A stretch of 64,000 nt of DNA from Membranipora membranacea. Lineage: Eukaryota; Bryozoa; Gymnolaemata; Cheilostomatida; Membraniporidae. The stretch is taken from the NCBI GenBank assembly GCA_914767715.1, contig OU612075.1, positions 12,152,001 through 12,216,000 on the forward strand. Reading direction: 5' to 3'. Within the stretch, counting starts at the first letter, position 1. Each line of letters opens with the position of its first letter. Shown piece after piece: positions 1 through 10,040 of the stretch. The notes beneath the pieces are model-generated. The model was not told the DNA's origin. It saw only the letters and a program-made list of their open reading frames with translations, and searched no databases. Both the position numbers and the translations under genes were made by a program.

Positions 1-699
1 AAAGGTGTAACCCTGGGGGAACGGTTGACAGGCGCTCTGTTGGTATGGGAATGATGGTTTGGAGGTATGAGGGGTCGTGCCAATTGGGCAGTCACTTCTA
101 TGATATGTGGCTGCTTGGTCTTGCTTTTCACTGATATACGAGTAAACCATCTGTCCATACTTCAATATTAATTCATCTATCCATTTGACTAATTTCTTCA
201 TGGCAAATCTATGTCTGAATTACAGTGATCACACCTATCACTGTCCTAGCTGCTCGTAAGCCTTTCACACCCTTGAGGTAGATATTTGAGCATATTTTTT
301 TTGCCAACTTATTTTACTTTTCTCACGTTGCAACTTTGATTTATACACTTAATGCAAACCTAAGAGTCATTATAATTTATCACAAGCAAATATTTTTAAA
401 ACGGTAAAAACGGCAAAACGGTATGTAACAATTGGCTCTAGACTGATTAACTGCAAGTCAGGCTGTACCTAAACCTAACATCCCTCTTATGTCAGAAAAT
501 GACTAACCATAGCCGCAAATAATTTTATAATCACAGGTCTTGATGATTCCTGAGAAAAGGTGCCACTCTAAATTTGGAAAGACTACTATTTTTTGCCGCT
601 ACCGATGGAGCCGTTGAACAGCAAGACCGCAAAATAACTGGTGATAGTTATAGCTCTGTAAACAGAGTTGGCAAGCGTAATAGGCCTAACAAATCTTAT
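1..699. other. No gene recognised
   Basis: This is AT-rich sequence with no ORF, RNA gene or repeat that I can support. It may include the degraded 5' flank of the gypsy-type element that becomes recognisable near 700, but I found no LTR or primer-binding site. Confidence 0.5.
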
Positions 700-1226
700 G
701 GTGAAAAATGAAACATGAGACTAAATCGAATGACTGCTATCGTTGTGGCTGTACTGAGCACTTTGAACGGTTGAACTCCAAAATGTTCAGCCAAAGGTAA
801 AGAATGCCGTGGACCAATTTTTTGGAAAAAATGTAGAACAGGTGAGGCTAGCATCACAAGCAGATTTCAGCCTAAACACCGGGGTAAGAACGTTGACCAA
901 ATCAACCAAAACAGTGACAACTCTGCCACATCAGGCGCTGAAAATTCTGAACATGTTTTCACTGTCAACAAAACATCAGTGAGATACCCGAACCAAATTT
1001 CTGTTTCGGTAGGGGTATACAAAAAAAAAGCTCATCGACTTGGGTAGCAGCAGTAATCTGATTGGAAAAGATACTTGAGGAGCCATAAAAAAGTCTAAAA
1101 TTTGGTACAATAATTGACAGAGAAATGTAGACAATTAGATGGATGGACTGTTCTTCACTCTGAGTTCACATAGTCAATTCCAGTGCTGGTAATCTGCTCT
1201 GTTATGATGATTCTGCTAGTCTAGGT

Positions 1227-1526
1227 GTGCTAGTTATCAAAACTAATCAGCCTAGGGTCGGTAATAGTGTCGCTCCAATTCCTAATGAAGATTCTCTCTG
1301 TAGGGAGTTTAGTGGTCTGTTTTCCGGGCTAGGTTTATTGAATGATAGTGAGACTCAGTTAGATATTTATCCTAATGTTAAACCTGTTGCACAGCCAAAT
1401 CGTAGAGCTCCGTTTGGCTTACATAAAAATATTGAGTCTAAAATCCTGGAGCTGATTGATCTAGATGTCATTGAACAAGTCAAGAAGCCCTCAGATCGGG
1501 TGAGCCCTGCTCATGTCGTACCATAA
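1227..1526 (+). pseudogene. Gypsy Pol fragment: N-terminal part of reverse transcriptase
   Basis: The 99-codon open stretch has the hallmark lead-in to Ty3/gypsy RT. An acidic segment with FSGLFSGLGLL is followed by the PVAQPNRRAPFGL motif. Next comes a helix ending in LIDLDVIEQV, then the PSDRVSPAHVVP strand, where elements normally read WVSPxVVVPK. The frame closes just where the KKDG/LRxCIDxR catalytic region should begin. That region is still readable downstream (LTIDMSEANKAVKRE, about 1,548-1,590) after a stop. This is a relic, not a host gene. Confidence 0.85.
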
Positions 1527-2229
1527 CTTAATAAGGACATACGCCTCACTATTGATATGAGCGAAGCTAACAAAGCTGTGAAGCGTGAAAGACACCCTAT
1601 AACAACCATGGAAGAAATGCTTCTCAACATGGATCAATCTAAAATGTTCAAAAAATCAGATCTGAAATGGTGATATCATCAAATCATGCTACATGAGAAG
1701 TCACATAAGATCACCACATCGGTCTCTTCTGCTATAAGAGATTGCATTTTGGCGTGAATGCTTCTGTTGAGGTGTATCAAGATGAGAACCTGAGAGAAAT
1801 TCAAGGAATTTCTGGCGTAGCCAACATGAGTGATGACATCATTGTTCATGGTTAGGGCAGAGCCCAGCATGATTCCAGACTAAGAATGGTTTTTGAACAT
1901 CTACAAGATGCTGGCCTAACCCTCAACCGTGAGATAAATGCAAGTTCGCTCTACCAGAGATTGAGTTTCTTGGACACAAACTCTCTGCTAATGGTATTGA
2001 TCCTGGAGCTGCTAAATTTGAGGCTATACTGAATACTTGCCAATCAGCTTACACTGAAGAGGTAAGATGTTTCCTTGGTCTAGTCACATACCTCTGCAAA
2101 TCCATACCAAATCTCACTGAAATATCTGAACCGCTAAGAAAACTCATAATGGCGACTGTAAGAATTTCAAGTTAGGTGTGCTGGAAATCTAGGCATTCAT
2201 TTATCGCTGTTGCTAGTCCTATAGGACTA

Positions 2230-2721
2230 GTGGTGTTGTTCTGATTCAAATACAAAATGGTGATAGTCATAGTATTTCCTATGCTAATCGTACACAATCT
2301 GATGCTGAAAGGCGATATTGCCAAACAGAGAAAGAAGCTTTAGCTCTTGTTTGGGCCTATGAGAGTTTTGAGTCTTATCTCCTCGGTCTAAAAGTTGACC
2401 TTGTTACTGATCACCAACCATTTCTGACTATCTTTAAGGATAAAAAGAAATCTAAGCGTACTAGTGCTAGGTTCGGTTCTTGGGCTTCTGCCATTTGAGT
2501 TCCATGTTGTTCACGTTCCAGGTAAAAACAGTATAGCTGATCCGTTGTCTCGTCTAATCAAACCTGATAGTTCTGTCACTCTAACAAAATCTCAGTTAGA
2601 GGACATGGCTTTTATTAGGCATGTTGCTTTGAAGTCAACTCCTCGTGGTCTCACAACCAAACCAATTGAGAGAGATTCTAGTGTAGATTCTGAGTTACTT
2701 GAGGTTCGCAGATGTGTTTAG
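2230..2721 (+). pseudogene. Gypsy Pol fragment: RNase H and RT-integrase tether
   Basis: An open frame of about 90 codons reads SYANRTQSDAERRYCQTEKE, then EALALVWAYESFESYLLG, then VTDHQPFLTIF. These are the characteristic RNase H motifs of Ty3/gypsy (the TExE...A.VWA and TDHxPL boxes). A frameshift near 2,465-2,500 moves the coding frame. The next block has PFEFHVVHVPGKNSIADPLS, the usual end of RNase H (V.GK.N..AD.LSR). The order and spacing match the family. Confidence 0.85.
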
Positions 2722-2859
2722 TTTTGTGACTGGTCTAAATTTGCCGGTCATAAGATGTATCAAGCTGTCGCTGATGAGTTGTGCTGTGTAGGTAACGTCA
2801 TGCTAAGAAGTTGTGTCATAGTGATCCAAAAATGTTTGAGAACTCAAGTGATAGAACTA

Positions 2860-3205
2860 GCCAATGACGGTCATCTGGGTAAAGTGGGTGCAGACAAAAC
2901 CTAAGGTCTAAAGTCTGGTGGGCAAGCATGGAAGAAAAAGTTGAAAATTACACTCGTGAATGTCACAGATGTCAACTGACAAGCAGCTTGCTAAGCAAAC
3001 AGCCTATTTGTTCCACAAGACTTCCTTCAAATCCGTGGGAAGATTAAGCTGCTGATTATTTAGTCCCACTGCCTAATGGTCACAACATTTTTGTTGTTAT
3101 AGATTACCACAGTAGATTTTATTAAGTGCGTTTCATGAAAACTATCACAGCTGAGTGTACTATCGATTCATTGTCTGATATCTTTTTCATACATGGCTAG
3201 CCCTT
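2860..3205 (+). pseudogene. Gypsy Pol fragment: integrase zinc region and core start
   Basis: The stretch GHLGKVGADKT is the first half of the integrase HHCC zinc finger. ENYTRECHRCQLT supplies its Cys pair. The core follows in the same frame as AADYLVPLPNGHNIFVVIDY, containing the first catalytic Asp of D,D,35E. Further on is MKTITAECTIDSLSDIFFIHG. Stops interrupt it at several points, and the second and third catalytic acids are not reached before similarity ends near 3,205. Confidence 0.8.
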
Positions 3206-3740
3206 GACATATTCTTTTTGATGTTGTATCTTGTTTGGAGTAAAAACAATAATATAATGGCTCCATGAAACACAAGCAGTTTCGGCTTAATTTATGTACA
3301 ACTAATTGCCATCAATACACAAGACACCAATATAACTGGGGGTTATCGCTTATTTTACTTCATGATTGAGCTCATTTGTCCGTAGAACCATTCACAAGAC
3401 ACCAACACCTCTTTCATTCAAATCTGTAACAAGCATTCAGTGCAGTCAGTGCGGGTGGAGCAGCTACTCACAAACTTTATTTGTTTACACCTGTAAAGTT
3501 TATGCACTCAATTGTTTGAAGGTGACACGCATTCTGTTGGAACTGTAGGGGGCAGACAAGGATATCGTAAAGGCCTTCCGTTGAATTTTAATCTCCCATA
3601 TACTTGTATGATCAGTTCTCAGTTATGGTGCAGGAACTGCTGATGTTGGTGTGAAACCATGGGGATTATAATCTGTTGGAAGATATAAGATTTCTCACCT
3701 TTCTTGTGACATGCACGCCAGAGGTGCGAAAATTTAGGGG
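3206..3740. other. Intergenic; upstream region of the GTPase-like gene
   Basis: No coding sequence is recognised. An open stretch at 3,366-3,548 has no family resemblance and no splice context. The last 100 bases lead into the TATA box at 3,741 and presumably hold proximal promoter elements. I could not name a specific transcription-factor site with confidence. Confidence 0.5.
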
Positions 3741-3780
3741 TATAAAAGCAGCCAGCAGACAGTGGTTAAACCATTATTCA
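3741..3780 (+). promoter_or_regulatory. TATA-box core promoter
   Basis: A consensus TATA box (TATAAAAG, 3,741-3,748) follows a GGGG run. About 30 bases downstream, at 3,771-3,785, is ACCATTATTCACTCG, which contains an initiator-like TTCACT. The first good ATG, in context GAAATGG, follows at 3,824, giving a 5'UTR of roughly 45-50 bases. The spacing is that of a focused RNA polymerase II promoter, common in inducible or tissue-specific genes. Confidence 0.7.
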
Positions 3781-3823
3781 CTCGGCAACAGCTCAAGCGT
3801 TATCTCAGCAAACTCATAGAGAA

Positions 3824-4979
3824 ATGGATTCAACAAAGAGAGTTTTGATAATCGGTGCCAAGAGCTGCGGAAAATCTGCATTGATTGCTCAGCTCACTAA
3901 AAAGCCAGCAGTCACAAAGATCACAAAGCTGAACGAAAGCTATCAAGAATCCAAAGTGACGGCTAAATACATGGGTAAGTTGATTTCGGGGGATTGAAGA
4001 GACAAGCTGAAGCAAAGAAAAATGATGTTCTCAAAATGATTTAGTTTACTGAGTTTGAAACCTCGATTATTTAAGACAGTGCAGTGATGACATCCTACAA
4101 ACTGTTGTGTTTATTTTATTTTAGATGATTTATTTATTTTTGTTTCATTTCCCTTGTAGGTCACCCTAGTAGGCTAAACCTAACCGAGACAGAAAATGAA
4201 GGAGTACATTTTATCGCAAAGACTTCAGTAATTATGGTACTCTTTGACAGCAGATCTTATAAATCTCAAAAAGAATCAACTAGAATCTTCAGAAACATCC
4301 GTAAAATCCCACAAAGTAAGCTACATAATTAATAATCAGTATCAGCTATCAGTATAAAACTAAGTTTAATTTTTCAGACACACTTGAAAAGACTAATTAA
4401 TTACATGTGAATTTGGATCACTTTCTTTAAACGCACTGGTCATTTGAAAAAAATTTAGACTGATTTTTTTTATAATTAGCCTTCTTGTAAAATTCAAATC
4501 GAATCCTAATTTTTATCCTATTTCTTTTTATAGTTGCTACAGTAAAAATACCAATAATTTTGGTATTCACCAAATGTCGCGATGACTCAGCGACTAAGGA
4601 ATTTGAGACAGACCCAGAATTTCACCTTTTCTCAACCAACGCAAAGACCAGACTCGGTGTGGACGAACTAAAACTTAAAATGTTCCGAATGGCATATCCC
4701 CAACTTCAAAAGAAACACTCAAGCCAACCTGAGCTGATTTCAATGTTCAATCATGCAGTTCAATCAGTAAAAGCAACAGCTGTGAATACAGTCGAGAAGC
4801 TTAACACAAACAATATTGAAAAAGAAGCTTTCATAGTTTCAAATAGCCCTTTTCAGCTAATCAACCTGCCAAAGCAAAGCTCAGCCACAATGTGTTCCAC
4901 ATTTTCATTGGTGGAGAAGTTTCAAGAGCAGTTTGCCGTCCATAAAAGGATTAAGCGATGCTTTAGTTGCCCTACATAA
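3824..4979 (+). CDS. Divergent small-GTPase-like P-loop protein, three exons
   Basis: Proposed exons are 3,824-3,974, 4,160-4,315 and 4,534-4,979, all with GT-AG introns (185 and 218 bases). Phases match (1 and 1), giving 250 residues. Residues 1-10 form a beta strand (KRVLII), followed by a Walker A/G1 loop, GAKSCGKSA (residues 11-19), and helix 1. A hydrophobic strand (SVIMVLFD) leads into an amphipathic helix. Then IPIILVFTKC matches the beta5/G4 region (TKxD expected, here TKCRDD), and FSTNAKT sits where G5 (SAK) belongs. A G3 DxxG motif is not visible between exons 1 and 2, and G2 is unclear. A C-terminal extension of about 110 residues ends in CFSCPT, so there may be C-terminal cysteine modification. 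I infer a nucleotide-binding regulator. GTP hydrolysis is doubtful because G3 is missing. The exact family is not recognised. Confidence 0.75.
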
Positions 4980-6178
4980 ACAAATAATATCTTAAACCGC
5001 TTGTTTGCTCAACATAAGTTTCAATCGTTGCTTCTCTATTATCGTTTATTTTGTTTATCATTGATACTGTTTATTTTTAGAACACTCTTTACTTTTGAGA
5101 TAGAGAGACTTGAGGATGAAGTTTATTCATTATTATTGATAGTCCCATGTTTTTACCCTGATTTTCTTTCTCTTTGAAACAAGAAATGGATACTGCATAT
5201 TTTAATGCTTTGTTTCTTTAAACTGATAAAGAGGTTGAATTTAACAGAATATCTCCATTTGATAAAAATTTTTATGGAAAAGTAGTTTCCCAGACAATAT
5301 CTAGTTTTGCACAATGTATGAACTCTCAAAATATTTGCAGCACTGCGGATGCTTACATCATACATTAAGTTGGGGCCTGAACTTTTATGCGCCAAAACAG
5401 ATTTCAGTCCTTTTTTTATAGTAAATCTGAGCTACTAAAGTATAAAAACTGAGAAGTTGGCAACTCATGAGTCTAAATAGTGAAAACCTTCAGCTCAATA
5501 GCTTCAGCCCTGCAAGCTTTGCTCAGTGAATTAAGTGTGATTTTTTCCCCCAGATTAGGGCTGAGCGTTGCAATGAATATCTTTTCCCTTTGGCATTTCA
5601 TTTTGAAACGAAATCGAATTGACTCTTATACCCAAGTTGTTGGTTATTGATGTTGAGGTATAAAAGCATTGTTCAATGGATTTTGAGTGAATTTCACAGT
5701 ATGAGCAGACTAAGATTTTTGTATGAGGACTGAGGTCAAGCCGAAACAAATGATCAAGTATCCCATCATATCTCCAATATTAAAGTAGATCACAACACTG
5801 GAATCACTAAATATGAATCAACTTGCAATTTGCCTTCACAGGTAGGCAACATACTCACCATTGAATATTCAAGATATTAGCCTTGGTTGTGCACCCCAGG
5901 GCAGTCAGCAGCCCTCAAACCCCAAAGGCTGTAATAAACTGCACTAAGTTGAAAAGCTATGATTTGTTTACAATCTCACAAAATAAGGTGGAATTGTTTT
6001 TTTATTTTATGCATGAAAATTGTTTTGGGAATTATTTTTGTTACTTATTCAACTCTTAATGTATTAAAATAACAACAAATACAAGAAATCTGGTGTTTCT
6101 AACCAAAAAAATAAAAAATTTCATGAATATAGTTTTTTTAAGAGTACTCAATCACTTCCGGCTGCTATTTTTGCTACC
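4980..6178. other. Intergenic, no gene recognised
   Basis: AT-rich sequence without supported coding regions. The short open stretches on the minus strand at 5,153-5,395 and 5,555-5,749 show no family features. No canonical AATAAA was seen soon after the stop at 4,979, so the 3' end of the GTPase-like gene is undefined. Confidence 0.5.
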
Positions 6179-6700
6179 ATGGCAGAGCCATCAGCATATG
6201 CCTTCATGCCTAGAAGGAAACGGGATATTGGTGATGTTGAGTACCCTGATCTCAGTGATACAGCTAGTGAGGAAGATGAAGTTGGTGTTACAGCTAGTTC
6301 TTCTCTTCCTGTGGAATGTACAAGGGACATCAAACTTGTAGAACCTGCCTCACAGGAACAATGTCAATGTGTTTTAAAACTGGCTTCTGTGGCTGAAGCC
6401 ATTTCTGACACTGCAATTAAGCTTGCATGGAGACAGGCCCAGAAAAATGATGGGTACAGACAACCTGAGATGCTGCACTTTGCTCTCATGGAGAACAACC
6501 ACTTTAGGTACCATGGATATAGAAATTATATCTCTTTCATTCATGGTCACCTAGGGAAGCATAGACGGTTGGTAATCCCTGTTTGTGTCACCAAACATCT
6601 TCGACACCGATTTCCAGATCCTAAAGGAGAGTACACAGGCTTCTTACCAGGAAGGAATGGTGATGTGGATGAGATCCTTTGTGCCCTCCATCAGCACTAA
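6179..6700 (+). CDS. P2X7-type cytoplasmic domain protein (single exon)
   Basis: This is a 173-codon intronless ORF with a strong start context (CTACCATGG). Residues 1-60 are low-complexity and acidic (DLSDTASEEDE). Residues 80-165 carry the pattern seen in the P2X7 intracellular ballast domain and the many invertebrate P2X7-like proteins: MENNHFRYHGYRNYISFIHG, then LGKHRRLVIPVCVTKHLR, then RFPDPKGEYTGFLP. The Cys-rich zinc-binding segment that normally precedes this is reduced to QCQC, so the metal site is probably lost. There are no channel-forming membrane segments, so this is not a P2X receptor. Domains like this are often multicopy and may be carried by mobile elements in invertebrates. 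An AATAAA lies 180 bases past the stop. Function is unknown. Confidence 0.75.
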   Translation: MAEPSAYAFMPRRKRDIGDVEYPDLSDTASEEDEVGVTASSSLPVECTRDIKLVEPASQEQCQCVLKLASVAEAISDTAIKLAWRQAQKNDGYRQPEMLHFALMENNHFRYHGYRNYISFIHGHLGKHRRLVIPVCVTKHLRHRFPDPKGEYTGFLPGRNGDVDEILCALHQH

Positions 6701-6880
6701 CTCACTGTATTTATCTATGTAACCCCACAACGGCCCTTTTCAGGGCAATCATCTCTTTACCCAAAGGATAGAGGTCTCGAGCTGCTTATTGCTGATCACA
6801 TACTCCTAACAGCTCATGTGTAGGTTTACCACCTGATAACTTACCGATAATACAGGGAGAGCAGTGTGAGCATGAAAGAA

Positions 6881-6886
6881 AATAAA
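6881..6886 (+). promoter_or_regulatory. Candidate polyadenylation signal for the P2X7-like ORF
   Basis: A canonical AATAAA hexamer lies on the coding strand 181 bases after the stop codon at 6,698-6,700. No other candidate was noted between the stop and this site. Confidence 0.45.
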
Positions 6887-7116
6887 GTAAAATGAGAACT
6901 CGACTTTGCCACCATGGTGATTTTTATTTCACCGCGAGTGAATAGAAGTGAGAAGTGCAAATATAACTGTAATGAATTCAAAACAAGTGTTAAACATTGC
7001 CATTAATAATAAAAAACGAAGTTTACTTACAACAGTCATAGGATGGTTATCAACAGTAGGCTAGAAAAAAGAACAACACTTATGCAATAGTACCTGCCAG
7101 AACCCCTCGGCTTTTC

Positions 7117-7290
7117 ACCGAGCTAACGTCCCCACCTGATTGTATTTATCAGGCCATTCGCATGGCTATGTTACAAGCTGGCAGGCATGCCATGCGAATG
7201 AAAGACCGTCAAAGAATTGATTATGAGAAATTTAGAGTGGTCCTGGGGACGATGGGTACATATTCTGCCCAAACCTTCCACCTTCAATGA
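7117..7290 (+). pseudogene. Unrecognised coding relic
   Basis: One frame stays open for about 56 codons without a start. It reads like protein (DCIYQAIRMAMLQAGRHAMR, then DRQRIDYEKFRVVLGTMG) before a stop. I do not recognise the family. The segment also contains a perfect 12-base inverted repeat (7,155-7,166 and 7,189-7,200), so the open frame could be accidental. It may be another piece of the transposon debris that dominates the next 18 kb. Confidence 0.3.
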
Positions 7291-8480
7291 CAACGCTAAA
7301 CGTTGCTGTTAAAAGGTTGACTAAGGTACTGCACACCCTAACATAGCCAGCTGCTCACAATCACACAGAGGTTTGCAGCAAAAATACCTTACCTTAGTCA
7401 CAATCATTAGCAACCAGTCCAAGGAGTAACATATACTCAATTACTAATGGAAGACTACTTCAGTTGCAGCACTCAGTCTTTTTGGAGGTTGGTCAAGATG
7501 GAAAAACATACTTTTTGGTGTGACTGAATAGAACCATTGCCAGACATAGCCACCTGTCTTAGCATACTAGGTCAGACCAACCAACCTTATGAAGGATAGT
7601 GTGATGAACATGGAACACTCTAGGAACTGCCTGTGGCCGGTTGTTCTGCTTGGACTGCTAAGAATCATTCATTCATTTCAGCACATGAGCTATAAGTTGT
7701 ATGCCTCATAAAGTATGTTTGACTCACCTCTTTAGTCTGTATGGCCAGAGAAGGCACAGCATGAGCAAGCAGAGCATACATGCTCTTACTCCCACACCTC
7801 ACTCTTACAACACACTCTCTCTCAAAATGTCTGCTGCATATGAGTGGTTTTAGGTTGGCACTCTGGGCAAGGGTGGGCAGTTTACTACACCATAGAACAA
7901 AATCATCACCTGAAGTAGGGCAGAGAAATACAGGGTCTCTATAGGTCCTTGCCTGCCCACAAACAAAACATTTAGGTGCTATTGTTATTCAAAGATTACT
8001 TCTTTATTTGCTCAACAGTTAAAAACCGAGGAAATTTAAATACCCACCAAACACTGTTTTGTGATTGGTTTGTGAATTTCAATTAACCCAATCATCTTAG
8101 GTTTTTCTACTACGGAAACAAAATGGCGGATGAGAGTGTGCAACTGTAATATTTCAATATTTTTAATTTAATATTTATTAATTACATATAAATTTAGAAA
8201 AAGGAAGTCATCATGCATCAAATATTAAAATATAACTTTTGTGGTTGTAATCTGCTTTAAGTTGTCAGTTCTTCCCAATAAGCCCAACAACTCCATCTTG
8301 ATGTATAAAGTTACTGATCTGATCTGATGTGATCACTTTGTATTCAATTTGTGGGAAATTTTAACTCACTAGTTGAAGAATTTTGCTGTCGATTAAGCTG
8401 TTTGTTAGAACAAGACATAATATAAATCTTCATGGTTCGTGGTTGTCTAATACCATTTCCATCTCTGTTATAGGCAAGCA
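7291..8480. other. Intergenic, no gene recognised
   Basis: No supported coding sequence or named repeat. It probably consists of old, unrecognisable repeats, as in the adjacent regions. Confidence 0.45.
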
Positions 8481-8484
8481 AAAA

Positions 8485-9334
8485 AGTTCAGGCGTCAAAA
8501 AATCAAAAGCTTGAGGGATTTTTTAGACAAATCAGACAAGGAGCCCAAGACATACATGATCATGATGGTTGGTTTCTGTGACCCGAGCCGATATGAGGAT
8601 CGTCAGGGAGCCCTTCACCTACGCTAAGAAAGCAAGCGTTGACAGACTGATATAAATGGACTCAGCTAGGTTTTATCATGGGAGGACAACCCTAAATCTC
8701 ATGTAGTCAGTCAGGCTCAGCTTCCAGCTATACCCTCAATACAGATGTCCTTGGAGGAGGTTTCGGATTCATCATCAACCTAACAACGGTATGACTTTGA
8801 CAGCCATCAACTATAACTACACTCCATACTTACTTGCTTCAGTTTCCCCCCATAATAGCCATGTGTTAAGTAAGATCAAACTAAAAATTGTACAATGAGA
8901 GTATGTAGAGCAGCTATCAAAGCTATTCCCCCCCCCCCCCCAACCGATTTTCAATGTTGTCTTATTTACATGACAGCCAGAGGTAAAGCTTACCCAAATG
9001 AATACCCATCAATGCTTAAACACTTTGAGACGGTAAAACATCTATTTTTTCAAAATTGTGATGGACCCTTATATGATAAAAGATTCCAACTTATGAGGGC
9101 TGATAATCCAAGGGTACCATGGGCTGTTATATGCCAGAGTTTCTGTCAAAGAAATCTTTCTTTGATTCAAAAGGCCTAAAAGAATGCAAGCAACCATTTG
9201 ACGCTGCTAAGACATGTTGCTACTTTAACGCAGGCAGATGCAATAGAACAACCTGTAGATTTAATCATGTCTGGGCAAAATGTAAAAGCCCCAGCCACGG
9301 AAATTTTAAATGTGGAAAGAGTGTTGGGTTGTAA
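8485..9334 (+). pseudogene. Retroelement relic with CCCH-type gag domain
   Basis: Two parts are readable. At 8,485-8,630 a frame reads LRDFLDKSDKEPKTYMIMMV and then GFCDPSRYED. At 8,895-9,334 a gag-like domain contains YDKRFQLMRADNPRVPWAVI. After a frameshift near 9,140 comes a CCCH-like cluster (CCYFNAGRCNRTTCRFNHVW, then KCKSPSHGNFKC). This helical domain followed by C-x5-C-x4-C-x3-H and a second Cys/His pair is typical of gag-like proteins of tyrosine-recombinase retroelements (DIRS/Ngaro group) and related elements. A 14-base C run (8,928-8,941) interrupts the N-terminal part. I saw no RT or recombinase next to it. Confidence 0.55.
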
Positions 9335-10020
9335 GCCTAGTCCTGGCTACCAGAGCTACATGTACTGTGCAGTGGTCAATATATTTTCCTTTTTCTCTAT
9401 GCATTTGACTTTTTGCGTTTAATTTATGTTTTGTGTTAGCACAGGTAATCTCTATTATACTGCTGTTCCTGCGCATGAATAGTCTCTGCTAAGTAGAATT
9501 GAATTGACGAGTGCAGAAGGTCCTAATCACTCTCCTGCGTTTTGAATGACTGCCTTGTGTGATGTTTAAAATGGTTTTACCCTAATAGGTTGTCTATTTC
9601 TGTTATTTGCTTATTTGTAATTTGGTATACTAATTTGGTAATTTGGTGTACTTCTCACCAGAACTTGTTGACACCTCTTTTTATTGTTTTCTTGGAAGTT
9701 ATGATACTCTAGTAAGAGACAGTTGTGTACCAACTGAACATATGACAATGAATCAATTTGTTAAATATAAACTTCAGGATTGAGTGATGAATTAAAAAAT
9801 CATTCCATTTTCTGCTCTGTTAGTGAGAATTCATATCGTTTTGTCTTATCTGCTTCTTTTTAAACCGTACTCCACCGCGTAAAATTGATGGCTACCTGAT
9901 GGGTTCATCATCATCAATTCATCTATACATAATACATATACAAACAAGAGGCAACACTATGGGTTGGTAGCCATAACTAAAAGAACACCCATAAATGTCG
10001 AAAAAAGGGCAACATAAAAG
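9335..10020. other. Intergenic, no gene recognised
   Basis: No ORF with family features, no RNA gene and no obvious repeat unit. Confidence 0.5.
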
Positions 10021-10040
10021 CTGACATTTTCTAAAATAGA

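Larger units (their letters stand above)
700..3205 (+). mobile_element. Decayed Ty3/gypsy LTR retrotransposon, internal region
   Basis: The pieces lie in canonical gypsy order in one orientation, with many stops and frameshifts. A gag-type CCHC knuckle (CYRCGCTEHFE, about 726-760) has its last Cys displaced by a frameshift. A protease-like DLGSSSNLI stretch lies near 1,037-1,065. The start of reverse transcriptase is at 1,227-1,526 and broken RT follows to about 2,200. RNase H is at about 2,230-2,500, followed by the tether region at 2,464-2,721. The integrase zinc region and core cover about 2,860-3,205, where coding similarity stops at an HG-like motif. No flanking LTRs are visible, so both ends are lost or too diverged. 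It cannot be autonomous. Confidence 0.85.

Noticed and set aside
1-3205. Intact LTR retrotransposon with LTRs
   Set aside because: No direct terminal repeats, primer-binding site or polypurine tract were found around the gypsy coding relics.
6093-6341. Overlapping ORFs on both strands near the P2X7-like gene
   Set aside because: They are frame shadows of the 6,179-6,700 ORF, which alone has domain similarity.
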